Source: Saccharina japonica
Lineage: Eukaryota > Sar > Phaeophyceae > Laminariales > Laminariaceae
NCBI GenBank assembly: GCA_008828725.1
Contig: MEHQ01001235.1
Span: 374,415 to 438,414, forward strand
Length of the DNA stretch: 64,000 bases
Reading direction: 5' to 3'
The notes under the pieces are model-generated. The model made no database searches, had not been told where the DNA came from, and saw only the letters and a list, made by a program, of their open reading frames with translations. Made by a program: the position numbers and the translations under genes. Below, one piece after another: positions 11,661-22,560 of the stretch (position 1 is its first letter; each line of letters opens with the position of its first letter).

Positions 11661-11804
11661 GAGCACGTCTGTACCTGGTTATCCCAACACTGGTGTGGAC
11701 AATGGTTGGTATTGGGGCTGCTAGGAAAGGGATCGGCCGAGACAAAAACAGGTACGATGGAATACAGCAAAAGGGGAAACCCAAGGTGAGTAGCCGGCAA
11801 TCAT

Positions 11805-12060
11805 AGTAGGCGTACGTGTGTCCTTCGAGCCATTTTGTAGATACGACGGAGCGTCAGCCAATCACGTAGGGGCCCTCGGAGCCCTTTCCAGAGTGCAACG
11901 ACACAAATCTATAAATGGGTCAAAAGTCCTAGGGGCATCTATTTCTGGCATTTGCCATTTTAGTTTTGCAAAAAATGGGGTTCACATGCGCCATTGATAA
12001 GTACAATTGTTATAAGGCTTGACTAATGCCTTAACACAATCGCCAAAATAGGTGACACCC
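11805..12060. repeat. possible MITE fragment
   Basis: GAGCCATTTTGTAGATACGA and the GGAGCGTCAGCCAAT region resemble the stretch at 22680-22740 and, in reverse complement, 20360-20450. AAAATAGGTGACA near 12045 also recurs at 22645. The resemblance is partial, so this is a weak call. Confidence 0.3.
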
Positions 12061-12265
12061 GACTTGAGCAGTCACAGAGAAATGTATCTGGAACGTGTTC
12101 AGCTCGTCAGCTTGCGCCACGAATATTCACGACTCGCTCATTCGGGCTTTATTCACTATGCCAAACGATTGGTTTGTTTTCAAAATTATTGTGCGTGTTT
12201 CTTTCTCTGGCAGCAGTACACCCTCCATCCAGCATTCCCTTGCCAGTAAATCAAAGTGGTTAACT

Positions 12266-12905
12266 CTTACCAGAGGCGTATTAGCCTCATTCACGAGGTG
12301 TGAGTTGGTCTGAGTTGGTCTATTATAGTCTTATTGGGCTGTCGATTGTTTTGAATAGCAGTATCTTCGACCATCACCCTTCCGGTTTTATTATGTATTT
12401 AGTAGCCATCCCTATATTATTGTCGTGTGATCTGCATCTACAACTATTCAGGGTGGGCTAATGTATTGGTGTGCCTTAGTGTATAAGAAGTAGAACAATC
12501 GTATGCAGAATTGGATATGATATTGTCACATTATATCGTATCTACCATGGTATACTTAGGATATGTATTCTAACGGATAGGTGTGTTTTAAGGTAAAGAC
12601 GTACAGAGCAGAGCATCCGTGATCTGACTAAACACGGTAGACTAGATTTAGTTGTGGTACGTAATAGATAAACCTGCGTTGAAGTAGTGCTACGTCAGTA
12701 TTGGCAGGGTATTTATAGTGGGAACTTGAGGTGGCGGATCCTGTACTTGCCAATACGTGGGAGCCGGTCATGCTAGAGAGCATGAAATGGCCTACCTCCC
12801 TTACCCCACCCCCACCCCTCTCACTCTGTCAGCTTGACCCTTCAAGCTCTCACGCATTTAATATGAGAACATATATCTGTCTTCCACTTAGATGAGTCCT
12901 GACCC
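12266..12905 (+). mobile_element. diverged LTR (copy 1)
   Basis: The sequence runs parallel to the LTRs at 14030-14572 and 18727-19454. Shared landmarks are ACGAGGTGTG, GAATAGCAGTATCTTCGACC, GGGTGGGCTAATGTA, TCTAACGGATAG, CATGCTAGAGAGCATGA and TCTCACTCTGTCAGCTTGAC. It is more diverged than the other three and loses similarity after about 12905, short of the LTR end, so it is the oldest, truncated copy. Confidence 0.75.
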
Positions 12906-13106
12906 TGATCAAGCACTAGATCGTAATATTAATAGGTACATGCACCACCTGGCGGCATGGCCATGTAAAGAGTTAGGATTAGTAATGGGTACAATCGGAC
13001 GCTGGCCATGTAATAGGAGGACCATGAGTTATTTTCTCGAGTGCAATATTTATTGCGTCTACAAGTATACATGGCTCAAAAGGCTTACGAATGTCATGGT
13101 AATACT

Positions 13107-13242
13107 CGTAGGTGTATCCGTTTTCTTTTCCCCCCGATTAAGTAGTACCAGTATATACTACCTGATGTTCATATCGTAGGTGTATCCGTTTTCTTTTCCC
13201 CCCGATTAAGTAGTACCAGTATATACTACCTGATGTTCATAT
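13107..13242. repeat. 68-bp perfect tandem duplication
   Basis: The 68-bp unit starting CGTAGGTGTATCCG is repeated exactly at 13107-13174 and 13175-13242. No differences are visible, so the duplication is recent or an assembly artefact. Confidence 0.95.
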
Positions 13243-13314
13243 ACATAAGTTTTACGACCCCTTTTGCAAAAAACAAAAATGAATCCAATGCAACTACCCG
13301 AGACGGACGCGTAC

Positions 13315-13609
13315 CATGTGCAGGTTGCACCTGCATTTTATTTTGTGCAGGGTGCCGGTTTTAATGGGTGAGGCTGGCCTTTTGGGCCGCATGTTGTTTT
13401 TGGAAAAAACGCCATCAAAACACGCGGCGGAGCCGCGTGGCTGCCCCTGTCGACCTCGTACTCCCCAAGGGGTTGGGGTTCGGGTTCGAGTTAGGGTTAG
13501 GGTTAGGGACAGTGGTGTGTCTGGAGTTGGCTTGGTCTGGGTCGACGGACAAGGATGAAATTGGCCGCACACAGCCTGCACAAAAAAGTTGCAGGTGCAA
13601 CCTGCACAT
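13315..13609. mobile_element. MITE with palindromic ends
   Basis: The ends are inverted. The left starts ATGTGCAGGTTGCACCTGCA, and the right end carries the complement of the same block ahead of AACGC. Beyond the outer block, TTTTGTGCAGG is also mirrored. The outer block is itself a near-palindrome. The element is 295 bp with no coding capacity. The flanks ACGCGTACC and AACGCAAGCC could be a decayed 9-bp target duplication, but this is uncertain. Confidence 0.7.
13491..13508 (+). repeat. interstitial telomere-like (TTAGGG)3
   Basis: Three exact TTAGGG units, preceded by degenerate GGGTTCGGGTTCGAG, lie inside the MITE at 13315-13609. Three units are too few for a telomere. Confidence 0.85.
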
Positions 13610-14029
13610 AACGCAAGCCTCCATAACGCGGTGAGCTTGCCCCGCGCGAGGATACGAACAGCTGTTTATTATTGATACACATCGCCATACAGTACGAGTA
13701 TCGGCCCGCTCATACGAACGAAACTCACAACAAAGTCAGCCTGATAATTTGAAAACATTAAGAAAGCTCCCAGCCTACGTAGTTACCTAAGTTTAAGAAA
13801 GCTGAGCCCTTCCGGTGGCTCGCCTGGGCCCAAGCAGCCATTCACTGCTGTGCACTTCTATAGGGAAAATGTCTGCTCATGGACCAAAATAAGAAAGAAC
13901 ATCATAATAGAGTGTTTTCGCGCACGGCCACAATAGGAAAGTCAGCCTGAGCCAGACTTCAGGTTTTTCTTGTGAGATGCCCGCGGTACTCTTTACCGGT
14001 ATCGTATTGGTAAACATTGTAAAAGCACA

Positions 14030-14572
14030 CTAATATTGTTGTAATGGTGTGCCCTTTGGTGTGACAAATATAACAACCGTATGTATGCAGAGTTGGATAC
14101 GATCTTGTCACCTTATATCGTATCTACTATGAATGGTATACGTAGGATCTGTATCCTAACGGATAGATAGGCGTATTCTAAGGTAAATGCGTATACATAA
14201 CAGAACATTTATCTGTGATCTGACTAGACGCGAGTTGGTTGTGGTACGTACTGCATAAAACTGCATTCAAGTCGTAGTGCTACGTCAGTCGTTATTGGCG
14301 GGGCATTTATAGTGGGAACTTGAGGTGGTGGATCCTGTACTTGCCAGTACATGGGAGCCGGTCATGCTAGAGAGCATGACCTCCCCCTCCCCCACCCCAC
14401 CCCCCTCCCCTCTCACTCTGTCAGCTTGACCCTTCAAGCTCTCACGCATTTAATATGAGAACATCTGTCTTCCACTTGGATCAGCCCTGATCTTGGATCA
14501 AGCACTTGATACCTGCACCATTTCACTCTCGACATGGCGTGTCATCATTAACATTTGGTCTCAACCATAACA
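14030..14572 (+). mobile_element. LTR (copy 2), 5'-truncated, with primer-binding site
   Basis: It matches the last two thirds of the 728-bp LTR at 18727-19454 and ends in CATAACA at 14572. Three bases on, TGGCGGCGTTCGGCAGGA at 14575-14592 has the form of a tRNA primer-binding site (complement of a 3' CCA end). This marks it as a 5' LTR on the plus strand. The first part of the LTR is missing. Confidence 0.7.
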
Positions 14573-14574
14573 TT

Positions 14575-15589
14575 TGGCGGCGTTCGGCAGGACTACATCA
14601 CTGCTCGTGATCATCATCAGCTCAACGTGTCCACCGTGTTCTACGGCCCTTCTCTACCTCTTCTCCGTGTGAGATTGCTATTTTTTGTCTTTCGGACAGA
14701 GTCATCGTTTTTTATAGTTATTTTAGAGTACCACGGGTCAGTGTGCCCTGATCCCCCCTCTTCCTTTTTTTTCACGTTTCCTTTTCTTGTGTCTATTTTT
14801 CTATCGGTAGCCCTTGTCGGCTTTGCCACGCGTACGCGACGCATCGCCTCATCCAAATAACCATAGGGTTATCTGGGGCGAACTCGTCGCTTCATGGACC
14901 AAGTTTGCTTGCTCCTGAGGTATACGAGGCTCCTTGGTTTATATCTGATCATTAAGGTATACACACCAAATCCACAATGCGCGCGAGATTATGGTCGAGC
15001 ATCCATCATACAATGATGTATGTACTCGTCTGATTTTGTCAGAACCCTTGCTTTTATTGAGACATGTCACAGCGAGTAACCCCGCGGACCCAACGATTGC
15101 GTGCTCCGCGCGGCTACCAGCACCGCTTGTCCTTTACCTTGCCCAGACTACGAGCGCAATGCCGTGAAAACGTAGTTCTTTGACAAACTTGCATGGTGCC
15201 TCTGTGCCACAGCTCGCATGCCACGTAGTAGTTAGTTTAGGATCCGCATACAGGTGTCGTCTGCAACTGACTACTACTACTGCTGCTGCTGCTGTTTCGC
15301 GCACGTATTATACGAAGAGATGTTCGAAGTTCGGACTACGTATCATATTTCAAAACGAAGCATTATATGCGAATGCACGTGTTGATGTTTCCAGGAAGCA
15401 CGTTTGTCTCGACTTGCGTATCCATTTCTTAGGATTCAGGATTCAGGTGTTGTTTGTTTTTTTGCGCACCCTTCTTTTTCGTGTCCTTCTTTACCAGTTT
15501 ACACAAGGGGAGTTTTGGGTAATGGCGTTTGGGTACATACCCCGGCCGAAGTATGATGCGTGGCGCGCGTTGCGCCCACCCAAGCCGAT
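14575..15589 (+). other. putative leader of LTR element; otherwise unrecognised
   Basis: Sequence following the LTR copy 2 primer-binding site. I recognise no gag or pol motif. The short open frame at 14555-14860 is Phe/Ser-rich and unremarkable. A CTG run lies near 15270-15295. Confidence 0.35.
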
Positions 15590-15950
15590 GGCCGGGGTGG
15601 TAGGCTTGATAGGGGTAAAACCGCAGGCGTGGATGAAGGTTGGGAGGCCATCGGTGCAGGGGCTGGTCGGCGAAAGTTCGCCCAAGGTCGGTTGGGAGGG
15701 CAAGAGTTGGTCCAGGGTAGAGGTCGCGGACGGGGTGGGAGGCAGCGCTGATCTCGTGTATCCCATTGTCGGAGGGGGAGACACGAGATCAGCGCTGCCT
15801 CCCACCCCGTCCGCGACCTCTGCCCTGGACCAACTGTTTCCCTCCCAACCGACCTTTGGCGAACTTTCGCCGACCACCCCCTGCACCGATGGCCTCCCAA
15901 CCTTCAACCACGCCTGCGTTTTTACCCCTATCAAGCCTACCACCCCGGCC
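15590..15950. repeat. long hairpin, 170-bp arms and 21-nt spacer
   Basis: The left arm 15590-15759 (from GGCCGGGGTGGTAGGC to GATCTCGTGT) is the near-perfect reverse complement of the right arm 15781-15950. The spacer is 15760-15780. The right arm ends at the putative primer-binding site of the minus-strand LTR copy 3. Because of the symmetry, both strands carry a similar open frame (MAGVVGLIGVK...), which is not evidence of coding. Confidence 0.95.
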
Positions 15951-15953
15951 AAA

Positions 15954-16680
15954 TGTTATGGCTGAAACCAAATGCTATGATGGCACGCCATGTCGAGAGT
16001 GAAAGGGTGCAGGTATCAAGTGCTTGATCCAAGATCAGGGCTGATCCAAGTGGAAGACAGATGTTCTCATATTAAATGCGTGAGAGCTTGAAGGGTCAAG
16101 CTGACAGAGTGAGAGGGGAGGGGGTGGGGAGGGGGAGGGGGAGGCCATGCTCTCTAGCATGACCAGCTCCCATGTACTGGCAAGTACAGGATCCATCACC
16201 TCAAGTTCCCACTATAAATGCCCCGCCAATAACGACTGACGTAGCACTACTCCAATGCAGGTTTATCCAGTACGTATACCACAACCAACTCGCGTCTAGT
16301 CAGATCACAGATAAATGTTCTGCTCTGTATTCGCCTTTACCTTAGAATACGCCTATCTATCCGTTAGGATACAGATCCTACGTATACCATTCATAGTAGA
16401 TACGATATAGGGTGACAAGATCGTATCCAAGTCTGCATACGGTTGTTTTATTTATCATACCAAACCGCACACCATTACATTAGCCCACCCTGAATAGTCG
16501 TATATGCAGACCACACTACGATACAGAGATAGCTGAAAGTATTTCAGAAATCGGGAAGGGGGTCGAAGGTACTGCTATTCAAAAACAAAGACAGTCCTAT
16601 GAGATTATAGACCAACCCACACCTCGCGTATGAGGCTAAGATGCCTCAGGGAAGAGAGTGAATCCCTTGATGTGTCATCA
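15954..16680 (-). mobile_element. LTR (copy 3), 727 bp, minus strand
   Basis: On the minus strand it begins TGATGACACATCAAGGGA (16680) and ends ATAACA (15954), with TG...CA ends. It is highly similar to copy 4 (18727-19454), which lies in the opposite orientation. Next to its 3' end, on the minus strand, is TTTGGCCGGGGTGG, again with TGG placed like a primer-binding site. Similarity to copy 4 continues past the 5' end for about 90 bp (to 16773), so both copies carry the same 3' internal flank. Confidence 0.8.
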
Positions 16681-17169
16681 AGAAAACGCTGGGGGGGGGT
16701 GTACTTGAGTCAAAGGACACAAAACGCAAAGTAGAAATAAACCGAAGAGATCGTTCGACATGGTACACGTACCAAACAAGAAGAAAAAAAACGGGGACGG
16801 CAACCTCGGATCCGAGAGAGCGGGTCGTGACTATTCGTGCCGTGATTCGACAGAAAGAACCGAGTAGGTGTACCAATGAGACGCGAACAAAGAAGGAAGA
16901 CGCCTGCGGGGAGTCTATACCGGCCGTAAAAGAGAATAATTACGGACGAAGTGGTACTGAGGGTCAGGCGGGGGTACTTGATGCCGAACCATGTCAACGC
17001 GAGCCTAAAGGGCACGAAAGGAGAACAGGAGTGAGATACACGAGTACTTGGTGCATCCTAGTCCGGAAACAAAGACAAGACGAAAACAAAACAAAACAAA
17101 AACAAGAACAAGAACAAAACAAGAACAAAACAAAACAAATACAATCGAATGTGGCAACAGATATCACCA

Positions 17170-17486
17170 CTCTGAAGGTACAATGGCACTGTTAAGTGTA
17201 AACTTGCGGTCCGAATGAGGCAAGCAATACGTCATATGTCAGGAGGGAGGTAATCACATCGCGAACGCATATCGAAGATAGCGGACGCAGAAAAATGCCC
17301 CGGTCCCGAGAAAAACAGCCAGATAAAACTCAACTCTGAAGGTACAATGACACTGTTGAGTGTAAACTTGCGGTCCGAATGAGGCACGCAATACGTCATA
17401 TGTCAGGAGGGAGGTAAACACATTGCGAACGCATATCGAAGATAGCGGACGCAGACAAATGTCCCGGTCCCGAGAAAAACAGACGC
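17170..17486. repeat. 164-bp tandem duplication
   Basis: A unit starting CTCTGAAGGTACAATG lies at 17170-17333 and again at 17334-17486. A handful of substitutions are visible (for example GGCACTGTTAAG against GACACTGTTGAG). Confidence 0.9.
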
Positions 17487-17539
17487 CATACTATCTCGCA
17501 CATCCGTCAACCAGTGCTTAATGCCTGCTGGTTAAGAGG

Positions 17540-17765
17540 ATGAGGTCGGGTTGCCGGGTTCACCGCCGCTCCGTAAAACACCGCGGGCCAGTCCACCAGC
17601 CTGATGATGCTGAAGACGAACGTATGCTTGGACGGCGTCCGTTGAAGTGTTGTAGAGGGACCGGAGGAGTTTGATCTTGATCGGGCCCGGGTCATCGAGG
17701 AAGCGAACAATTTAGGAGTCGGTGGAGGAGGTGTCGGTCGGGAGGTGCTTCGGTAGGTCTTGGAT
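17540..17765 (-). pseudogene. Ty3/gypsy pol C-terminal tail remnant
   Basis: The minus strand reads VRFLDDPGPIKIKLLRSLY then NTSTDAVQAYVRLQ. It aligns with VRLMDDPGALKLPLPPSSY and KTSTGGVRGAWCFQ at 40780-40870, at the end of the Ty3 element there. The shared pattern is VR..DDPG..K..L..S.Y.TST..V. A stop interrupts the preceding frame. On the same strand it lies upstream of LTR copy 3, which fits a pol end and 3' LTR. Confidence 0.55.
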
Positions 17766-17784
17766 GTCGTCGTGAACAAGAAGA

Positions 17785-18010
17785 ACGGTGTCGTCGTTGG
17801 AAGCGTGCAGTTGATGTTTGTAGCGAGGACCAGGACCTCCGGTGAACGAGAAGAACGGTGTCGTCGTCGGAAGTTGGAAGCGTGCAGGTGGTCTTTGTAC
17901 GTAGCGAGGTCAGGACCTCCGGTGAACGAGAAGAGTGGTGTCGTCGTCGTCGTCGGAAGTCGGAAGCGCGCAGTTGGTCTTTGTAGCGAGGGTCAAGACC
18001 TCCGAACGTA
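17785..18010. repeat. about 75-80-bp tandem repeats, three copies
   Basis: The motif GTGAACGAGAAGANNGGTGT followed by CGTCGTCGGAAG and AGTTGGTCTTTGTAGCGAGG recurs about every 75-80 bp. It interrupts the gag/pol remnant of this region. Confidence 0.8.
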
Positions 18011-18650
18011 CTGGGCGACAGGTCAAGGAGGTGTAGTCCAAGAGGTCGTCCAGTGGTGGCGAAGGTGAGCCCGGGGGCAGAAAGCGAAGGACAACGAAGC
18101 AGAGAGGCTCCTCGCACTGTTCGCGCGTCCAGTCGGTGAAGATGTAGCACTCAACGCGGGAACGAAAGTGTAGGTCGTCATCAGGCTCGACAACGGATAG
18201 GCAGTCGAGGTGTTGGTGGTTGAGTAGTGGGGGCCGGGGAGTGGGTCTTGAGACGGTAGGCTGTGGCGAGGTGGCTGCGGGTACTGACGGAGTTGTACGG
18301 GCTGTGGTCGTGGATGAGATCGAGCCTTGTGCGTCACGGTGGCAGGCTGTGCTGGCGCGTCGGGATAGCAGCCTTGGCGTCGAAGTGGGCGGGCGGCGGT
18401 GAGTAGATGGAAGCCTTGTAATAATATTGGTAGTCGAAGTCCGGCGTCCAAACCCGTAGTTCGTGGGAGTACGCGGAGCGGTGACAGGTCCGAGAATAAA
18501 TCAGGCCTGACGAGGAATGAGGAATGGCCGAAACTGAGACGCCCGAGGTGGACAATGGAGAGACGGAGGGTGACCTGGAAGCCAAACCGGGAGGAGCTCC
18601 AGTGACTACGGCGGCTTTCTCGGAGCTGGAACGATCTCTTCGTTTTCTTT
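17950..18650. pseudogene. gag-like fragments, both strands (tentative)
   Basis: The minus strand at 18020-18190 reads DLHFRSRVECYIFTDWT and CEEPLCFVVLRFLP, which looks like a gag capsid segment. The plus strand at 18524-18640 reads MAETETPEVDNGETEGDLEA, which looks like an acidic gag N terminus, and leads directly into the LTR copy 4 flank. The gag assignment is by general appearance and context only. Opposite orientations within 500 bp imply an inversion. Confidence 0.3.
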
Positions 18651-18726
18651 CTACTTTGCGTTTTAGGCTAGCCTGCTTTTTGCGTTTTGTGTCCTTTGAC
18701 TCAAGTACACCCCCCGAGTGTTTTCC

Positions 18727-19454
18727 TGATGACACATCAAGGGACTAACTCTCTTCCCTGAGGCATCTTAGCCTCATACACGAGGTGTGGGTTGGTCTAT
18801 AATCTCATAGGACAATCTTTGTTTTTGAATAGCAGTATCTTCGACCCCCTTCCCGATTTCTGAAATGCTTTCAGCTATCTCTGTATCGTAGTGTGGTCTG
18901 CATATACGACTAGTCAGGGTGGGCTAATGTAATGGTGTGCCTTTTGGTATGAGAAATAAAACAACCGTATGCAGACTTGGATACGATCTTGTCACCTTAT
19001 ATCGTATCTACTATGAATGGTATACGTAGGATCTGTATCCTAACGGATAGATAGACGTATTCTAAGGTAAAGGCGTATACAGAGCAGAACATTTATCTGT
19101 GATCTGACTAGACGCGAGTTGGTTGTGGTATACGCACTGCATAAAACTGCATTTAAGTAGTGCTACGTCAGTCGTTATTGGCGGGGCATTTATAGTGGGA
19201 ACTTGAGGTGGTGGATCCTGTACTTGCCAGTACATGGGAGCCGGTCATGCTAGAGAGCATGACCTCCCCCTCCCCCACCCCACCCCCCTCCCCTTTCACT
19301 CTGTCAGCTTGACCCTTCAAGCTCTCAAGCATTTAATTAGAGAACATCTATCTTCCACTTGGATCAGCCCTGATCTTGGATCAAGCACTTGATACCTGCA
19401 CCCTTTCATTCTCGAAAAGGCGTGTCATCATAACACATGAAGCCATTCATAACA
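18727..19454 (+). mobile_element. LTR (copy 4), 728 bp, plus strand
   Basis: It starts TGATGACACATCAAGGGA and ends CATAACA. It is almost collinear with the reverse complement of copy 3 and with copy 2. It contains the internal palindrome CATGCTAGAGAGCATG followed by a C-rich tract. A LINE copy begins immediately after its last base. Confidence 0.8.
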
Positions 19455-20262
19455 TTGTACCGCCTTACGTATTTTTCCTAGGACATTCTTTGGTTGCTTA
19501 GCTACGTACGTATTCATTTTGTTTTTGTTATTTCCCGTTCTCTTTCCTGGACTCTCGTGTTACACGAGAACGAAACGGAACTGAGTAGGAAGTGCCACGT
19601 ATCCGTTGTATGGGTGGCGCCCAAGGGAATGGAGACGGAGGGTGGGGGGTTCGTAGGGAAACCACGGCGGACGGAAGCAGGAAAGAGACGGCAAACAGAG
19701 TAGGTACCAGACCGACTAGCTGGTAGAACATGCCTGTACTACGGGCACAAACCTGCCTCGGCTGGCTGGAAGGTGCTTTTGGTGTGCTCCGGCTGGCTGT
19801 CCTTTCCTGTCGTTCTTAGTCTTGCTCTGTTGCCGCTGTTTTCGGTCCATTTCATTTCGTTTCGTTTCATTTCATTTGGTTTTATTGGATGTCGCATCTC
19901 CTCTGGGAGAAGCCCGACACTTTCGTTTATTTTGTCATGCTTTTGTTTGGTTGCTTGATTGTTGATTTGCTTCAGTATATTTACTTTTTATTATTTTTTC
20001 CTTTTCGCTTTTTTTCTTTTTTCTCTTTTTTTCTCTTGCATGCACCTGGATTGCTAGCAGGGTAGGTCTTGCCTGTCGTATTGGCATTGCATTGTCTGCT
20101 CTGCTTACTGCACTGAGCGTAGTATCTCTGTGTCGTAGTTTTGTGACCACAGAACTGGTACCTTTTTAGGATGAAGAATCGGCACGGACACTGGGTGTGC
20201 TGGATGTCGACGGGTTTAAAGGAAGGTTTAATGTGAAGAACACACACACATACCCTTGGCCT
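19455..20262 (+). mobile_element. 5'-truncated LINE 3' end (plus copy)
   Basis: It begins CCGCCTTACGTATTTTTCCT and runs through a remnant of the LINE protein tail near 19660-19710. A T-rich untranslated region follows, and the shared 3' end TTTAATGTGAAGAACACAC lies near 20230-20255. It is nearly identical in reverse complement to 28829-29635. The two copies share the same 5' break near CCGCCTT. Confidence 0.8.
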
Positions 20263-20503
20263 TTCGTTATCATTTTTGGTTGTTTCTTTAGTTGTTGTCT
20301 GTTTTCATGTATTTATTTTTGGGCACCACCCGAAAAAAGGTATACCTACGCCTTGTGAGCCATAAATAGGTACACGGCGCATTGCACCCGGAAAAAGGCT
20401 TCCTGGCCCCGCCTGATATTGGGCCTGTGCTCCATCATACCTCCGAGGTACACCTATTATCAGCTATTCAACTTCCGCGTCACCTATTTTAGCTTCAGGT
20501 GTA

Positions 20504-21136
20504 CCTATAAATGGCTCGAACGATCACTTTTTGGCAACGGAAATATACGTAGACAGACGGCCGCACCAGATGCCGGGACTGTCAACCAGCCGACCGTACT
20601 TGTCAACCAGCTGATCGTACCTGTGAACACAACGCCCGAAAACACTGCCAAACAGTACGAACGCAGGTGGCGCCGGAGACAACACAGGTCACCTAACAAA
20701 CTGAGGCGTGGCGGCGGTCGTAAAAGGCGTCAATCAATAAGAGGGCAATTCACCACTACACTCTTCTAGCAATATACTGGTAGTACACAAGCGTGCCCCC
20801 ACTACTACTGCACCTCTGTTAAGAACTACAGTAGGGCACCATAAGAACACGACACAAACTGAGCTTCACGAAAAAATATAAGAACATCGTATATGTATGT
20901 GGATTGATATGAAATTCAGAAGAATGGGTCGGGCGTCCAGTTTGTTAGGTGACCTGTGTTGTCTCCGGCGTCACCTACGTTCGTACTGTTTGGCAGTATT
21001 TTTGGGCGTTTGTGTTCACAGGTACGGGCAGCTAGTAGACAGGTAGGGTCGGCTGGTTGACAGTCCCGGCATCTGGTGTGGCCGTCTGTCTATATTTCAG
21101 TTGCCAAACAGTGATCGTTCGATCCATTTATAGTAG
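20504..21136. repeat. palindrome, about 200-bp arms
   Basis: The left arm 20504-20706 (from CTATAAATGGCTCGAACGAT to GTCACCTAACAAACTG) is inverted at 20938-21136 (from CAGTTTGTTAGGTGACC to CCATTTATAG). About 230 bp lie between the arms. The arm contains CAACCAGCCGACCGTAC and a small duplication of it. The plus frame at 20419-20769 runs through the left arm and is probably not a gene. Confidence 0.85.
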
Positions 21137-21139
21137 TGC

Positions 21140-22560
21140 CTGGTATCACTATAGGGGTATCCTATATATATACCCCCTATACGATATGATATCTCCATCA
21201 TAGTACTTAGTCATGTTTTTTTTGGCCGGAATGTGATACATACGTCGTATAGTATCACATCGCTATATATAGGGGCTTCCAGCCATATAGACCTATATAG
21301 CTATATAATATTTGGTATATGATATTTAGAACCGCTATCAAGTAATATATAGGCCTATATAAGGTGATATAAGTTGATATATTGGCCTATATAAGCTTAT
21401 ACAAGTTGATATATCGGCCAATATCGGGTGAAATACGTCATATAAGCCACCCCGATATACAATACACTACGTGCGTATATCACAAATTGCAATTTGCTCT
21501 ATTGACGATGTATCTGTATATTTCGGATGGTATATCTTTGGTGAAATATATCGCTGTACGTATGAGACTGTACGTATGAGTACGTCTGAAAGACGAGAAC
21601 GCCGAAAACCTCATTTTCCTCATACACTCTAACCGGCACCTGTGGTAGTGCAGCCCACCACGGCTGTGTTCTTGTCTTGGAATTGGTGCTGTAGTAGCAG
21701 TTAAGATGGAGCAGGTTCGGCACGTGCTTCTCGTAGCGAAGTGGGGGCGGGAGGTAGCTATAAAATAGTGGGGGGTGCTTCTCTTTGTCACAGGATAAAG
21801 TGCATTTTCTCGCGTTTTAGGAGTGTTGCTCGTCCCGCCAGTTTATGTTGTTTAGTATAATTCGCTGTAATTTGTCTTGTTCTGGTCTCTTGCGTTTTCG
21901 TTTTGGGTATTCCGGTTGTAGTCGGTGGGACCTGGTGACCTATGACATGGATCAGGGGCGTCGCTTTATGGACGCGAGGGAAAATATTATTAAATCAAAA
22001 CATGAACCTGGAACGTGGTACTTTGTGCACCGGCAGTGATGCACACAATCCTGTGGTGCGTCATCGCGATATACTACAGTTAGTTGTTGTCTGCATTGCA
22101 ACACACCACTACATGTACTTGCACTTCACGGAGAAGGGGTTGCTGTATCAGCATTCATGCACACTGTGTAGTACGTAACAGGCACAGATCGTGAAGTACC
22201 GATCCAGTGCGGTACCAGCGTGAAACAGGTCCCAACCACGACCGACAAAGTATGATGATGTGACAGGATGATACGTGTATGTATGTGGTTGGCAGTAGCA
22301 CACGATATCGATATATATATATAGGGCAGATAGCGAGTGATATATCACATTATATCAGTTATATGATATAGCACAAGATATACAGGGTATAACACACGAT
22401 ATACAGGGTATATCACATGATGTATGTATGATATATCACATTATATAATATACCCTGCATATACCACATTTCATATGGGTTTATCGAAAAACGCTGGGGT
22501 ATATGGACTTGACTAAAAAATCGCAACTTATAGTACTTTAGTCATGTTTTTTTAGGGGGT
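21140..22560. repeat. AT-rich TATATA/GATATA tract
   Basis: It is dense in short TATATA, GATATA and GGCCTATATA words. TAGTACTTAGTCATGTTTTTT near 21205 is repeated as TAGTACTTTAGTCATG near 22530. There is no coding signal beyond short chance frames. Confidence 0.7.

Larger units (their letters stand above)
16681..18726. mobile_element. scrambled internal LTR-element DNA between inverted LTRs
   Basis: The interval lies between two LTRs whose 5' ends face each other. The edges carry the shared LTR 3' flank (GTCCTTTGACTCAAGTACACC). The interior has a minus-strand Ty3-type pol end, gag-like pieces on both strands and two tandem duplications. It is neither a normal element nor a solo LTR pair. Confidence 0.55.

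Noticed and set aside
13491..13508. Telomere or chromosome end
   Set aside because: There are only three TTAGGG units, flanked by ordinary sequence on both sides and enclosed in a MITE.
15180..15965. Plus-strand open frame of 261 residues and mirrored minus frames
   Set aside because: It runs through the 15590-15950 hairpin, so the two halves are reverse complements. The open frame on both strands follows from the symmetry and shows no family motif.
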